In this document: positions 7,056 to 14,769 of the stretch, piece after piece
Numbering within the stretch: position 1 is the first letter of the stretch
How the letters are laid out: each line of letters opens with the position of its first letter
Assembly (NCBI GenBank): GCA_964556705.1
Contig: CAZKXX010000056.1
Location: forward strand, 1 to 24,733
Direction of reading: 5' to 3'
Source: CAZKXX01 sp964556705
GTDB lineage: Bacteria > Acidobacteriota > Terriglobia > UBA7540
Length of the DNA: 24,733 nt
Translations under genes and position numbers: made by a program
Notes under the pieces: model-generated
What the model was told of the DNA's origin: nothing
The model's database searches: none
What the model saw: the letters and a program-made list of their open reading frames with translations, nothing else

Positions 7056-8147
7056 ATGTCGGGTGTGCTGCGCAGTCCTCTGGCCGATTACCACGTCTCG
7101 CAGGGCGCCACGCTCGGCGAGTACCACGGTGTGGTGGTCCCGGCGCGCTTCTCCGACCCGCGCGCCGAGCACGCGGCGGTGCGCGCAGCCTCCGGGCTGT
7201 TTGATTTTTCCTTTCGCGCCAAAATCGCGGTGAAGGGCGAAGACCGCGCGCGCTTCCTGCAAGGGATGGTCTCAAACGACGTGCTGGAACTTCCGCCGGG
7301 CCGCGGGCGGCGCGCCCTGCTGCTCAACTCCCATGGGCAGATTCTGGCCGACCTGTGCGTTTATGCGGAGGCAGAACGATTCCTGCTCGATACGGACGCC
7401 GACCTGCGCGGCAAAGTCATCGAGACGCTGGAGCGCTACATCATCATGGACGACGTCCGGCTCGAGCCGCTGGAGCTTTACGCGCTCGCGTTCCAGGGCC
7501 CGCGCGCGCGCCCGCTGCTCGAGAAGAGCCTGCACGTGGATTTGCCGGAGATGAGCGAGTACGACCACCTTCGAACAAACTACGCGGGCCATCCGGTGCG
7601 CGTCGTTCGCCGCACGAGCACGGGCGAGGAAGGCTACGAAGTCTGGATCGGGCCTAAAGCTCTTTCGCCGCTCTGGGGCGCGGCCTGCGGACAGGCCCCG
7701 ACCTACGACACGCTTCCCTGCGGCGCAGAGGCGCTGGAAACGCTGCGCATCGAAGCGGGCATCTCCGCCTACGGCGCCGAACTCGCCGAGGATACGCTGC
7801 CGCTCGAAGCCGGCGCGCTCGACGCCGTGAGTTTCACGAAAGGTTGCTATCTCGGGCAGGAAATTGTGGAGCGCGCGCGCAGCCGCGGCCACGTGAACTG
7901 GAAGCTCGTCGGCGTCTTCATCGCGTCGGAGCGCGCGCCCGAACCGGGAACCAAACTGCTCGCTGATTCGAAAGAGGTCGGCGAAATCACCAGCGCCTGC
8001 GCGTCGCCCACACTTGGAAGGGTGATTGCGCTCGCCTACGTCCGGCGTGAAGCGGCGGAACCGGGCACCAAGCTGCTGCTCGCCTCCGGCGTGCCCTCCG
8101 AAGTGGTTGCGCTTCCCTTCTATCAGAAATCGGAAAGTGGAAATTAG
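7056..8147 (+). CDS. ygfZ: YgfZ/GcvT-like folate-binding Fe-S maturation protein
   Basis: The 363-residue protein matches the YgfZ family, a tetrahydrofolate-binding relative of the glycine-cleavage T protein that helps build or repair certain Fe-S enzymes. The diagnostic motif KGCYLGQEIVERARSRG is at 262 onward, with K262, C264 and E269 in place. The N-terminal half has the aminomethyltransferase-like FSFRAKIAVKGEDRARFLQGMVSNDV block. The C-terminal beta-barrel (LVGVFIA.. to EVVALPFY) is complete. It starts on the ATG that abuts the stop of the membrane protein (TAAATG), which implies coupling. The lone nuoB, an Fe-S subunit, converges on its 3' end, though this need not be functional. Length and motif make this a confident family call; the exact client enzyme is unknown. 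Confidence 0.92.
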   Translation: MSGVLRSPLADYHVSQGATLGEYHGVVVPARFSDPRAEHAAVRAASGLFDFSFRAKIAVKGEDRARFLQGMVSNDVLELPPGRGRRALLLNSHGQILADLCVYAEAERFLLDTDADLRGKVIETLERYIIMDDVRLEPLELYALAFQGPRARPLLEKSLHVDLPEMSEYDHLRTNYAGHPVRVVRRTSTGEEGYEVWIGPKALSPLWGAACGQAPTYDTLPCGAEALETLRIEAGISAYGAELAEDTLPLEAGALDAVSFTKGCYLGQEIVERARSRGHVNWKLVGVFIASERAPEPGTKLLADSKEVGEITSACASPTLGRVIALAYVRREAAEPGTKLLLASGVPSEVVALPFYQKSESGN

Positions 8148-8170
8148 AAACTGCAAACTGGCGCCCTGAT

Positions 8171-8249
8171 GTCACCCTGAGCGCGGCGAAGCGCCTGCAG
8201 TTTCTAACTTTGAACGCGAAAGCAGATTCTTCGCTCCGCTCAGAATGAC
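8171..8249. repeat. Imperfect palindromic intergenic repeat
   Basis: Arms at 8171-8198 and 8222-8249 match as inverted repeats at 21 of 28 positions around a 23-base centre. The right arm contains TTCGCTCCGCTCAGAATGAC, a sequence I recall as scattered through acidobacterial genomes. The element lies between the converging ygfZ and nuoB genes, where a bidirectional terminator or a REP-like element would be expected. A run of TTTCCAGTTTCC-type repeats follows at 8261-8290. Confidence 0.6.
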
Positions 8250-8301
8250 CATGCGGAACCATTTCCAGTTTCCAATTTCCAGTTTCTTTCCGCTTCGCGG
8301 G

Positions 8302-8817
<516 letters not shown>

Positions 8818-8826
8818 ACGCGCCAC

Positions 8827-8855
8827 ATTATGTCACGTGCCCCGCGGACTTTCAA
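8827..8855 (-). promoter_or_regulatory. Sigma-70 promoter for nuoB (leaderless)
   Basis: On the minus strand TTGAAA (8855-8850) is followed by exactly 17 bp and CATAAT (8832-8827); both boxes match consensus at five of six bases. The expected start falls near 8820, three bases before the ATG at 8817, and no ribosome-binding site precedes that ATG. Confidence 0.72.
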
Positions 8856-8873
8856 CGGCCTGCGGGGCGGCGC

Positions 8874-10148
8874 TTACTTCCCCGCTCGGCGGTGGAGTTC
8901 AATGACCTCGCTATTCACCTGCTTCACCGCCTCGACGAAGCTCGCGTAGGGCTCGTCGTTGATGTTGACGAGACCGTAGTTCGAATTCTCGCCGTCGAAG
9001 CGGCCTTCCTGCGGCTGGTCCGACCACTGAAACCAGTGATAGCCGACCGCTTCCGGCAGGCTCACGAGGCGCGTGACGTAGTCGCGGTAGGCCTCGGCGC
9101 GCGCCGCCATGGTGGGGACGCGCGGCCCCGCGCCCTTCGTGTTCGGCAGGCCCGTATCCTCCGAGCGGAAGGCGAACTCGCCCATCAGAATCGGGCGGCC
9201 GGAAAGTTCGTGCGCCCGGCGAACACCCTGGGTCGGGTCCACCGAGTAGATGTTGACCGAGACCACGTCCACGGCGCGCGCGGCGCGCATCACCGGCTCG
9301 GGCACGCCGCCGGCGAATCGCGCGCCGAGCACCAGATGGTTCGGGTCGGCGGCCTTGATGGCCTCAACCGAAACCTGGAAGTAGCGGTCGGCGACGCGCG
9401 AAAGAAATTCGTTCGCGTCGGCGTCCAGGGCGTCGTTCGACGCGCCGGGCAGCGCTTCTTCGAAACTCTGGGCGCTGATTCCCCACGCGGCGTTCAGTTT
9501 CACGATGTCTCCGTAGCGTTCACGGAGGAATTCGAGCGCGGCGCGGCGGCCCGGCGCGTCGCCTTCCAGCCGCAGGTACATCTCAAGCATCGTCTCCTTG
9601 CCGCGCCAGTCCGGCCCCCAGCGCAATTCGTTGTCGGTGAAATAGCCGAGCAGGGCGCGGTCGTTGGCGCGCGGCGCGCAGAACTCAGCGGCGATTTCGC
9701 GCGCCGCCTGCTCGAACTTCGGACTGTAAACGTCCACCGGAACGCCGTGCTGCCAGTTGGCGCCGGCGCGCGAAGCGATGTTGAGAATGATCGTGTACGG
9801 AACTTTGTGCTCCCAAAGGTCCGCGTCTGACCAGGCGCCGATGGTGTTGAACCCCCAAAGGCGCATGCGCGCGAGCGCCATCAGTCCCCAGGCGTTGCGG
9901 TCGGGATAGATCTTTTTCAGGGCTTCACCATAAAGCGAAGGCCCGGTGCCCTTCACGCGGTCGGGTTCGTACGAAATGTGGTTGATCCCGATCGAAAGCG
10001 TCTCGCGGCCGTCAGGGTCAACGAGCCACCAGACGCCCTTGCGCTGCTCGACGCGGAAATAGCCGCCGGCGGCGAAGATCGAATTGCAAAGGAATCCAAA
10101 GGCACAGGCGACAACAAACACGAATCCAACGATGATTCGGCGTTTCAT
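8874..10148 (-). CDS. Exported clan GH-A-type glycoside hydrolase (beta-galactosidase/agarase-like)
   Basis: The 424-residue protein begins with a clear signal peptide (MKRRIIVGFVFVVACAFGFLCNSIFA, cleavage near A-A-G-G), so it is exported. The rest reads as a (beta/alpha)8 barrel: GFNTIGAWSDADLW, then LLGYFTDNELRWG with an Asn-Glu pair (N173-E174) as the usual acid/base, and ILMGEFAF with E324 as the likely nucleophile, then GYHWFQWSDQP. This pattern resembles agarase-type and GH42-like enzymes, which cleave beta-galactose-type links, but the substrate is not determined. ATG 10148 has GGAGG 10 bases upstream; an in-frame start at 10199 would bury the signal peptide and overlaps the upstream stop codon. 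It follows the MDR oxidoreductase by 51 bp on the same strand. No sugar transporter or regulator is close. Confidence 0.85.
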   Translation of the reverse strand: MKRRIIVGFVFVVACAFGFLCNSIFAAGGYFRVEQRKGVWWLVDPDGRETLSIGINHISYEPDRVKGTGPSLYGEALKKIYPDRNAWGLMALARMRLWGFNTIGAWSDADLWEHKVPYTIILNIASRAGANWQHGVPVDVYSPKFEQAAREIAAEFCAPRANDRALLGYFTDNELRWGPDWRGKETMLEMYLRLEGDAPGRRAALEFLRERYGDIVKLNAAWGISAQSFEEALPGASNDALDADANEFLSRVADRYFQVSVEAIKAADPNHLVLGARFAGGVPEPVMRAARAVDVVSVNIYSVDPTQGVRRAHELSGRPILMGEFAFRSEDTGLPNTKGAGPRVPTMAARAEAYRDYVTRLVSLPEAVGYHWFQWSDQPQEGRFDGENSNYGLVNINDEPYASFVEAVKQVNSEVIELHRRAGK

Positions 10149-10199
10149 GATGACGAGGCCTCCAGGCGAGGGGAGCTTGCGGGCCGGCGCCGGGTCCAC

Positions 10200-11228
10200 T
10201 TACGGGTGGAGAAGAATCTTACCAAAAAAATTGCGGCTTTCCATCTTCTCCTGCGCGGCGCGCGCGTCCTTGAGCGCGAACGCGGAATCAATCACCGCCT
10301 TCAGTCGCCGCTGACCGATGTGCTTGAGCGCTTCGAGCAATTCCCATTTGGCGCCCATGAACGAGCCGAGGATGGTCCGCTGGCGGCCGTAGAGGTCGCG
10401 GATGTCGAATTTGGCCTCCGCGCCCGTCGTGGCGCCGCAGGTGACGAGCCGGCCGTAGGTGGCGAGCGAGGCAAAACAATCATCCCAGACCGCCGGACCG
10501 ACGTGCTCGAAGACCACGTCCACGCCGCGCTTGCCGGTCAGCCGCTTGACCTCTTCGGCGATCGACTGCTTCGAGTGGTTGATGAGTTCGTCGGCGCCGA
10601 GTTCGCGCGCTTTTTCGAGCTTCCAGTCGGCGCCCGCCGTAGCGATGACGCGCGCGCCCGCGAGTTTCGAGATCTGAATCGCCGCCATGCCGACGCCGGA
10701 ACCCGCGCCGATGACGAGCACGTCCTCACCGAGTTTGAGACCGGCGCGCGTGAAGAGCATGTGCCAGGCGGTGAGAAAGACCAGCGGCACGGCCGCGGCT
10801 TCGTCAAAACTCAGGTCGCCCGGAATGGGAATCACATTCGTTCCCGGCGATTTGACATACTCGGCGTAGCCGCCGTCGGGAAGAATTCCGAATATGGTGA
10901 AGCTGCGGCAGGCGCTGTCGAGGCCTTTGAAGCACGCGTCGCAACGGCCGCAACTGAGCCCCGGCGCCAGCAGCACGCGGTCGCCGACCTTCACGTGCGT
11001 GACCAGTGAGCCGACTTCCGCGACTTCGCCCGAGATGTCGCTGCCCACAATGCGCGGCATCGGCAACTGCCATCGGCGCACGCCCGCGCGCAGCCAGATA
11101 TCCAGATGGTTCAGCGCGCACGCCTTGACGCGCACCAGGACTTCGTCGGGCTGAATCTTCGGGTCGGGCGCATCCTCAAATTTCAGGACGTCCGGCCCGC
11201 CGTGTTCGTGGAATCGAACGGCTTTCAT
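10200..11228 (-). CDS. Zinc-type MDR alcohol dehydrogenase / quinone oxidoreductase family protein
   Basis: The 342-residue protein is a medium-chain dehydrogenase/reductase. The N-terminal GroES-like part holds a complete structural-zinc lobe, C93-x2-C96-x2-C99-x7-C107. The catalytic-zinc ligands are not all there: C37 is present, but the usual GHE is GSD (63-65), so the enzyme is closer to zinc-independent quinone oxidoreductase/enoyl reductase members. The NAD(P)-binding loop is VIGAGSGVGMAAIQ (172-185), and NFFGKILLHP closes the protein as in quinone oxidoreductases. It would use NAD(P)H on a quinone, enone or aldehyde. GAGGGG lies 8 bases before ATG 11228. It starts 18 bp after the PIN toxin and ends 51 bp before the glycosidase, so the toxin-antitoxin pair and these two genes may be one transcript. 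Confidence 0.92.
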   Translation of the reverse strand: MKAVRFHEHGGPDVLKFEDAPDPKIQPDEVLVRVKACALNHLDIWLRAGVRRWQLPMPRIVGSDISGEVAEVGSLVTHVKVGDRVLLAPGLSCGRCDACFKGLDSACRSFTIFGILPDGGYAEYVKSPGTNVIPIPGDLSFDEAAAVPLVFLTAWHMLFTRAGLKLGEDVLVIGAGSGVGMAAIQISKLAGARVIATAGADWKLEKARELGADELINHSKQSIAEEVKRLTGKRGVDVVFEHVGPAVWDDCFASLATYGRLVTCGATTGAEAKFDIRDLYGRQRTILGSFMGAKWELLEALKHIGQRRLKAVIDSAFALKDARAAQEKMESRNFFGKILLHP

Positions 11229-11246
11229 GGCACCACCCCTCGGGGA

Positions 11247-11669
11247 TCAAATCAGCGGCCGGGTAAAAGACGCGAGGGAAACCGCGACTCGCTTGAACCT
11301 GGAAGCGAGCTTCGCGTCCGCAGTCACGAGCGGCACGCGCAAGTCTTCGGCCAGGGCGACGAACTCGCAGTCATAGGCCGAGCAGCGAGACGCTGCCGCA
11401 AGTTTCAAGACCGTATCGGAATTGACTTCGAAAGTCCGAGAGCGGAGGAACTGATCCGCTCGCTCCATCGTGGTGACGGCTTCGTCCAAGGTCAGCATCT
11501 TGCGGTGCAAATACAAGGCCAGGGCATTGCGGAATTCCGAGTACCACAGGAACGGCGCGGCCCAATCGGGATCACGCCTGAAGACCTTCTCCGCCTGCGC
11601 CGTGAAATCCCCCGGGACCAGGAAATAGAGGAGGATATTCGTGTCCACAACAATCACAGGCGACCCCAT
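11247..11669 (-). CDS. vapC: PIN-domain ribonuclease toxin (VapC type)
   Basis: The 140-residue protein has the normal size of a VapC toxin. The four acidic residues that hold Mg2+ in the PIN active site are present: D9 in VVDTN, E45 in WYSEFRNAL, D100 in SAYDCEFVALAEDL and D118 in VTADAKL. VapC toxins are Mg-dependent RNases, most known ones cutting tRNA or rRNA, and are held inactive by the partner antitoxin. ATG 11669 overlaps the antitoxin gene by 16 bases; a GTG at 11657 (overlap GTGA) is an alternative and has GGGG 6 bases ahead. The frame extends further upstream to 11795 but that lies inside the antitoxin. The tight overlap means coupled translation and is typical of type II pairs. 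Confidence 0.92.
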   Translation of the reverse strand: MGSPVIVVDTNILLYFLVPGDFTAQAEKVFRRDPDWAAPFLWYSEFRNALALYLHRKMLTLDEAVTTMERADQFLRSRTFEVNSDTVLKLAAASRCSAYDCEFVALAEDLRVPLVTADAKLASRFKRVAVSLASFTRPLI

Positions 11670-11896
11670 TCTTTCGCTCGCTTGAGGTCCTTCTCCGTCA
11701 CCCAGACACGAGAGAGCGTCTTTCGGCGCTCCCGGACGCGCGCCAAAAACTCCTCGGGATCGATCGGAGTGCTCATCAATGCTCTCTCCAGGCACTCGAT
11801 CGCTTCCTTGTTGATACTTCGACGACGCTGCGCCGCGCGCTGCTTGAGCCGTTGGTGGACCCTCAGGGGCAGTTTCTTGATGGTCAGTGTCGGCAT
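11654..11896 (-). CDS. vapB: Ribbon-helix-helix antitoxin (VapB/FitA type)
   Basis: This 80-residue protein opens with a ribbon-helix-helix DNA-binding fold: a beta strand PTLTIKKLP, then LRVHQRLKQRAAQRRRSINKEAIECLERAL in two helices. The tail (DPEEFLARVRERRK...VTEKDLKRAKEWGRL) is charged and would wrap the toxin. The arrangement matches FitA/VapB antitoxins that bind their PIN toxin and repress the shared promoter. ATG 11896 is preferred over an upstream start at 11956, since GGAGG sits 11 bases upstream and the shorter form begins with the RHH strand. The GGAGG is embedded in a pair of direct repeats (11910-11929) that may be the operator. Confidence 0.88.
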   Translation of the reverse strand: MPTLTIKKLPLRVHQRLKQRAAQRRRSINKEAIECLERALMSTPIDPEEFLARVRERRKTLSRVWVTEKDLKRAKEWGRL

Positions 11897-11909
11897 TTTC
11901 CCGGATACC

Positions 11910-11929
11910 TCCAAAATGGTTCCAAAATG
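11910..11929 (-). promoter_or_regulatory. Candidate antitoxin operator (direct repeats)
   Basis: On the minus strand CATTTTGGA occurs twice in an 11-bp period (plus-strand TCCAAAATG at 11910-11918 and 11921-11929). One turn of helix apart, these fit cooperative binding by ribbon-helix-helix dimers, and they overlap the GGAGG of the antitoxin gene. TTGACT followed by 17 bp and TCAAAC just upstream is a weak possible promoter. Confidence 0.5.
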
Positions 11930-11956
11930 CAAGTTTGACACCGCCTCTTGTGGCAA

Positions 11957-12417
11957 GTCAAGGGGCTTCGATAGCCCGCAGCCTCAAGGCGCGGGGGGCC
12001 TCTTGGGGTGCATCCTGGGATCACAGCTCGTGGGGTTGAACACCCCTGCCCCTTGCCCGAAGGTCCAGGACCGGTTGTGGTACCATGTGCCGATGGACAA
12101 ATATGCGGCACTTCGCAAGCGCGAAATTCAGGCATGACTGCGGGAACTGCGGTACGCCGGCGCGCGGGACGATTGCCGCACTGGCGGAAAACGAATCCGC
12201 GCACACTTACGCAGACTCGGCCATCGCGGCGGCCTACGGCAGGCGGTCGCACGCACATCCGTCACTCGAGCGGCACGCTCGAGATAGGCGTACTCCGGGA
12301 TTGGGGTCGTGCCTGGCAAGTTTGTGGTTGAGCGCCGCAGAAATGGGCGTTTCAATTCGGCTCCCCCGCCGGAGCGATTGTGTCAGAGGAGAACACGAGG
12401 GAGGGTCTCCTGCTTCG
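11957..12417. other. Intergenic region without a convincing gene
   Basis: No frame here has a family I recognise, a good ribosome-binding site or sensible composition. A tiny frame, MDKYAALRKREIQA, starts at 12093 and stops after 14 residues; the following bases could continue it in another frame (LRELRYAGARDD), which may be the trace of a degraded gene. A short hairpin lies at 12265-12283. The composition differs from flanking coding sequence, so this may be a scar of past rearrangement next to the toxin-antitoxin pair. Confidence 0.4.
12265..12283. repeat. Short perfect hairpin
   Basis: CTCGAGCG (12265-12272) and CGCTCGAG (12276-12283) form an 8-bp stem with a GCA loop. No T run follows. 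It lies inside the gene-free stretch upstream of xdhC. Confidence 0.45.
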
Positions 12418-12446
12418 TTGACATCGATGAGTGTGCTCGCTAACCT
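12418..12446 (+). promoter_or_regulatory. Candidate promoter for xdhC-mocA
   Basis: A perfect TTGACA (12418-12423) is separated by 17 bp from TAACCT (12441-12446), which keeps only the T-A and final T of the consensus -10. The start would be near 12453, giving a leader of about 8 bases before the ATG at 12461, which has no clear ribosome-binding site. Confidence 0.5.
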
Positions 12447-12460
12447 ACCACGAGTGAGTT

Positions 12461-13282
12461 ATGGACATCTTCGCGGAAATCGCCCGACTGCGCAAAGAAG
12501 GACGCAAAGCCGCGCTCGCCACCATCATTCAGGTGCAGGGCTCGATTCCGAGCTACGAGAGCTCGAAGATCCTGATTCGCGATGACGGCTCGATTGTGGG
12601 CACGGTGGGCGGCGGCTGTGTGGAAGCGGAAGTGTGGTCGGTCGCGCAGGACGTGATGCGCGAAGAAAAACCGCGCCGCCTGCACTTCAATCTCAACAAC
12701 AACCCCGAATACGAAGACGGGCTCATCTGCGGCGGATCGCTCGATATTTTCATCGAGCCCATCCTCGCCGTCCCGACCGCCTACCTATTCGGCGGCGGAC
12801 ACGTATCGCTCTACGTTTCGAAGGTTGCGAGCCTCGCCGGCTTCGACACTGTGGTCATTGACGACCGGCCCGCGTTCGCCAACAAGGAGCGCTTCCCCGA
12901 GGCCGTCGAAACGCACGCCGGCCCGTGGGAGGAAATATTCCCTAAGCTGCGCGTCAACGACTTTTCCTATCTCGTGCTCGTGACGCGCGGGCACAAGGGC
13001 GATCTCACCTGCCTCCGCTGGGCGCTCACGACTCCGGCGCGCTACATCGGAATGATCGGCTCGAAGCGGAAGCTCATCGAAGTCTTGAAAGTCCTCGAGG
13101 GTGAAGGCGTGCCGCCGGAACAATTCGAGCGCGTGCATTCCCCCGTGGGACTCGACATCGGCGCGCTGACGCCGGAAGAAATCGCCGTTGCCATCGTCGC
13201 CGAGATGATCGCGGTCCGGCGGAATGCTCAGCCCTCGGCCCCTTCGCTCGCCTACCGATCCAAAGCCCAGCCCGCCAAATGA
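12461..13282 (+). CDS. xdhC: XdhC/CoxI-family molybdenum-enzyme maturation protein
   Basis: The 273-residue protein has both parts of the XdhC family. The N-terminal XdhC_CoxI domain shows QGSIPSYESSKILIRDDG and VGGGCVEAEVW with C53, then CGGSLDIFIEP with C90. The C-terminal Rossmann part shows YLFGGGHVSLYVSKVASLAGFDTVVIDDRP and YIGMIGSKRKL. XdhC binds molybdenum cofactor, helps add the terminal sulfur and delivers it to xanthine dehydrogenase-family enzymes. The ATG at 12461 has no strong ribosome-binding site and lies about 8 bases after the predicted start of transcription. The last codon overlaps the mocA start (ATGA), so the two are translated together. The target enzyme is not in this window. 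Confidence 0.93.
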   Translation: MDIFAEIARLRKEGRKAALATIIQVQGSIPSYESSKILIRDDGSIVGTVGGGCVEAEVWSVAQDVMREEKPRRLHFNLNNNPEYEDGLICGGSLDIFIEPILAVPTAYLFGGGHVSLYVSKVASLAGFDTVVIDDRPAFANKERFPEAVETHAGPWEEIFPKLRVNDFSYLVLVTRGHKGDLTCLRWALTTPARYIGMIGSKRKLIEVLKVLEGEGVPPEQFERVHSPVGLDIGALTPEEIAVAIVAEMIAVRRNAQPSAPSLAYRSKAQPAK

Positions 13283-13863
13283 TCGCCGGCCTTATCCTCG
13301 CCGCAGGCGAATCGTCCCGAATGGGTCGGGATAAGGTGCTGCTCGCTTATCGAGGGAAGACGTTCCTCGAAACCATCATCGAAACGCTGCGCGCGGCGGA
13401 TATCGCGCGCATCGCTGTGATCCTCGGGCACCACGCGGAAGAGATCCGCCGCGGCGTCAATCTGCGAGGCGTGCAGCTTGTCATCAATTCCGGTTACCGC
13501 AGCGGGCAGACCTCGTCGCTTCAGGCGGGTTTGCGCGCGCTCGCGGCGGGCTCGCCCGAAGCCGTCGTTCTCGCGCTCGTGGACCACCCGGCCGTTTCAC
13601 CCGAAACGGTCCGCGCCCTGGTCGCCGCCTTCCGAGAAACGGCCGCCCCAGTCGTGATTCCCGTTCACAAGCTGCAGCGTGGACACCCGGTAGTCATCTC
13701 CCGCGCGCTCTTCGAGGAGCTCCTCGCGCTCGGCGCTGGCGAAGGCGCGAACACCGTCATTCGCAAGCATGGCGACCAGACTCGCTTCGTCGAGGTGGAT
13801 GATCCGGGCGTGCTCCTCGACGTGGACGACGAAGAGGCGTTCCAGCGGCTCTCCGAAGGGTAG
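13279..13863 (+). CDS. mocA: MocA-like molybdenum cofactor cytidylyltransferase
   Basis: The 194-residue nucleotidyltransferase begins with the family signature GLILAAGESSRMGRDKVLL (G4-L22) that holds CTP, and carries LALVDHPAVS with the metal-binding D102, and RGHPVVIS at about 139. MocA joins CMP to molybdopterin to give the MCD form used by xanthine dehydrogenase and aldehyde oxidase-type enzymes. A MobA-like GMP role is less likely because MobA has a different signature and the partner here is xdhC. The start overlaps xdhC by four bases. The pairing implies maturation of a Mo-hydroxylase encoded elsewhere in the genome. Confidence 0.9.
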   Translation: MIAGLILAAGESSRMGRDKVLLAYRGKTFLETIIETLRAADIARIAVILGHHAEEIRRGVNLRGVQLVINSGYRSGQTSSLQAGLRALAAGSPEAVVLALVDHPAVSPETVRALVAAFRETAAPVVIPVHKLQRGHPVVISRALFEELLALGAGEGANTVIRKHGDQTRFVEVDDPGVLLDVDDEEAFQRLSEG

Positions 13864-13934
13864 TTGAGTGGTCCATGGAGGAATCGAGCGCAGGTTCGCT
13901 GGCGCCTCACTCCCGTCGAAGATTCTCTCTAGCC

Positions 13935-14435
13935 TTACTCGCCCCCATCAGACCGGGACGATCCCCGAGGGGCGTGTGGTGCGCGATAAACCGTCTGGTA
14001 GCCGGGAAAGGCCGCACCGATCCCCGCGCCCAATGAGGCTCCGACGCCCAGCATCCCAAACACCGGACCCGGGCAGGAGCCCCCTTCGTTGGCGCAAGCT
14101 TTTGCCGCAATCCCCGCCGGGACAGCGCCGGCTCCCGCCCCGGTCGCCACCCCGATCAGCTCGTTGCGTCCCCGCTTCGAGTTTTCGCGCAGGCTGACAC
14201 GCACGACTTCGCCTCGCGCCACGGTGACTTCGTCCTTCCCCACTCGCAACGTAATCCCCTCATCGGTCACAGCCGCGAGCCCGCCCTTGTACGACTTGAG
14301 CTTCATATCCACCACTTCGATCTTCTGCCCGGGGCGAACCACGTTGAGGTTTTCCCAGGAGACGGTTCCCTCTCGCGCCGCCGTTACCCGAGCGGTCAGG
14401 AAGACCATTGCCAGTGCAATCATGGCTTGTCGCAT
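13935..14435 (-). CDS. Exported protein of unknown function
   Basis: The 166-residue protein has a short signal peptide (MRQAMIALAMVFLTARVTA, cut near TAA-RE). The mature part opens with a beta-rich domain, SWENLNVVRPGQKIEVVDMKLKSYKGGLAAVTDEGITLRVG..EVVRVSLREN, which recalls a small SH3/Sm-like barrel seen in many acidobacterial exported proteins of unknown role. A Gly/Ala-rich stretch (IGVATGAGAGAVPAGIAAKA, then FGMLGVGASLGAGIGAAFPG) follows and could insert in a membrane, with two Cys between. ATG 14435 has AAGGAGG 7 bases upstream; an in-frame start at 14453 lacks one. Its leader holds the stem-closed element at 14462-14543. It converges on mocA. Confidence 0.8.
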   Translation of the reverse strand: MRQAMIALAMVFLTARVTAAREGTVSWENLNVVRPGQKIEVVDMKLKSYKGGLAAVTDEGITLRVGKDEVTVARGEVVRVSLRENSKRGRNELIGVATGAGAGAVPAGIAAKACANEGGSCPGPVFGMLGVGASLGAGIGAAFPGYQTVYRAPHAPRGSSRSDGGE

Positions 14436-14461
14436 GTCTTCCCTCCTTCTCACAAAATGCC

Positions 14462-14543
14462 AGGCGCTGCGGAGCCGTCACGGCTCACCGGGTTGCGGCC
14501 CCTTCGGTGGGTTTGCGGCGAAGCCACGCGGTCCGCAGCGCCT
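14462..14543 (-). ncRNA. Candidate structured leader element closed by a perfect 12-bp stem
   Basis: AGGCGCTGCGGA (14462-14473) pairs exactly with 14532-14543. The 58 bases between can form GCCG-TCA-CGGC (14474-14484), CACCG..CGGTG (14486-14490 with 14505-14509) and GGC-GAA-GCC (14517-14525), so the whole would fold as a multi-branched RNA. It ends 26 bases upstream of the ATG of the exported protein on the minus strand, next to its AAGGAGG. It could equally be a DNA-level repeat. I could not match it to a riboswitch class. The rest of 14544-14769 has no gene I can support. Confidence 0.4.
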
Positions 14544-14723
14544 CGCCGCGCCGTTGTGCAGCCGAACGACCAAGCGGGTCGCCACGGCCAAGCCATTGAA
14601 AGTGCATACTTTAGGAGCTTCCCGAATGTCCGGCAGGGCCGATTCGTGTGCCGGGTTTCGATGACACTCAAGCCCGCAGTTGGCGGCACAGGCAGAAGCT
14701 GCGATCGAGCAGCGGGCAAGGCT

Positions 14724-14766
14724 TCGGAAATGCGTCTTTTCCGAGGGCTGACTCGTAGATCCGAGT
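14724..14766 (+). promoter_or_regulatory. Two small inverted repeats upstream of the sigma factor
   Basis: TCGGAAA (14724-14730) and TTTCCGA (14738-14744) form a perfect 7-bp repeat with a 7-base centre. ACTCG (14751-14755) and CGAGT (14762-14766) form a second one that ends three bases before the ATG at 14770 and would cover its ribosome-binding site. They could be an operator or translation-control hairpins. Confidence 0.35.
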
Positions 14767-14769
14767 AGA

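Noticed and set aside
8818..8826. GTG at 8826 as the nuoB start
   Set aside because: It touches the -10 box, so it would lie upstream of the predicted transcript start; ATG 8817 is preferred.
11106..12137. A 343-codon plus-strand frame crossing the MDR start, vapC and vapB
   Set aside because: It is antisense to three genes with clear motifs and has no recognisable domain.
14462..14543. Cyclic-di-GMP (GEMM) or SAM riboswitch
   Set aside because: CGCAAACC and AACCCGG look superficially similar, but the conserved GGGACGCAAAGCC-type core of GEMM and the SAM-I core are missing.
14427..14768. Plus-strand frames in the leader region before the sigma factor
   Set aside because: They read through the stem-closed element, are Arg/Ser/Pro-rich and have no ribosome-binding site or family features.
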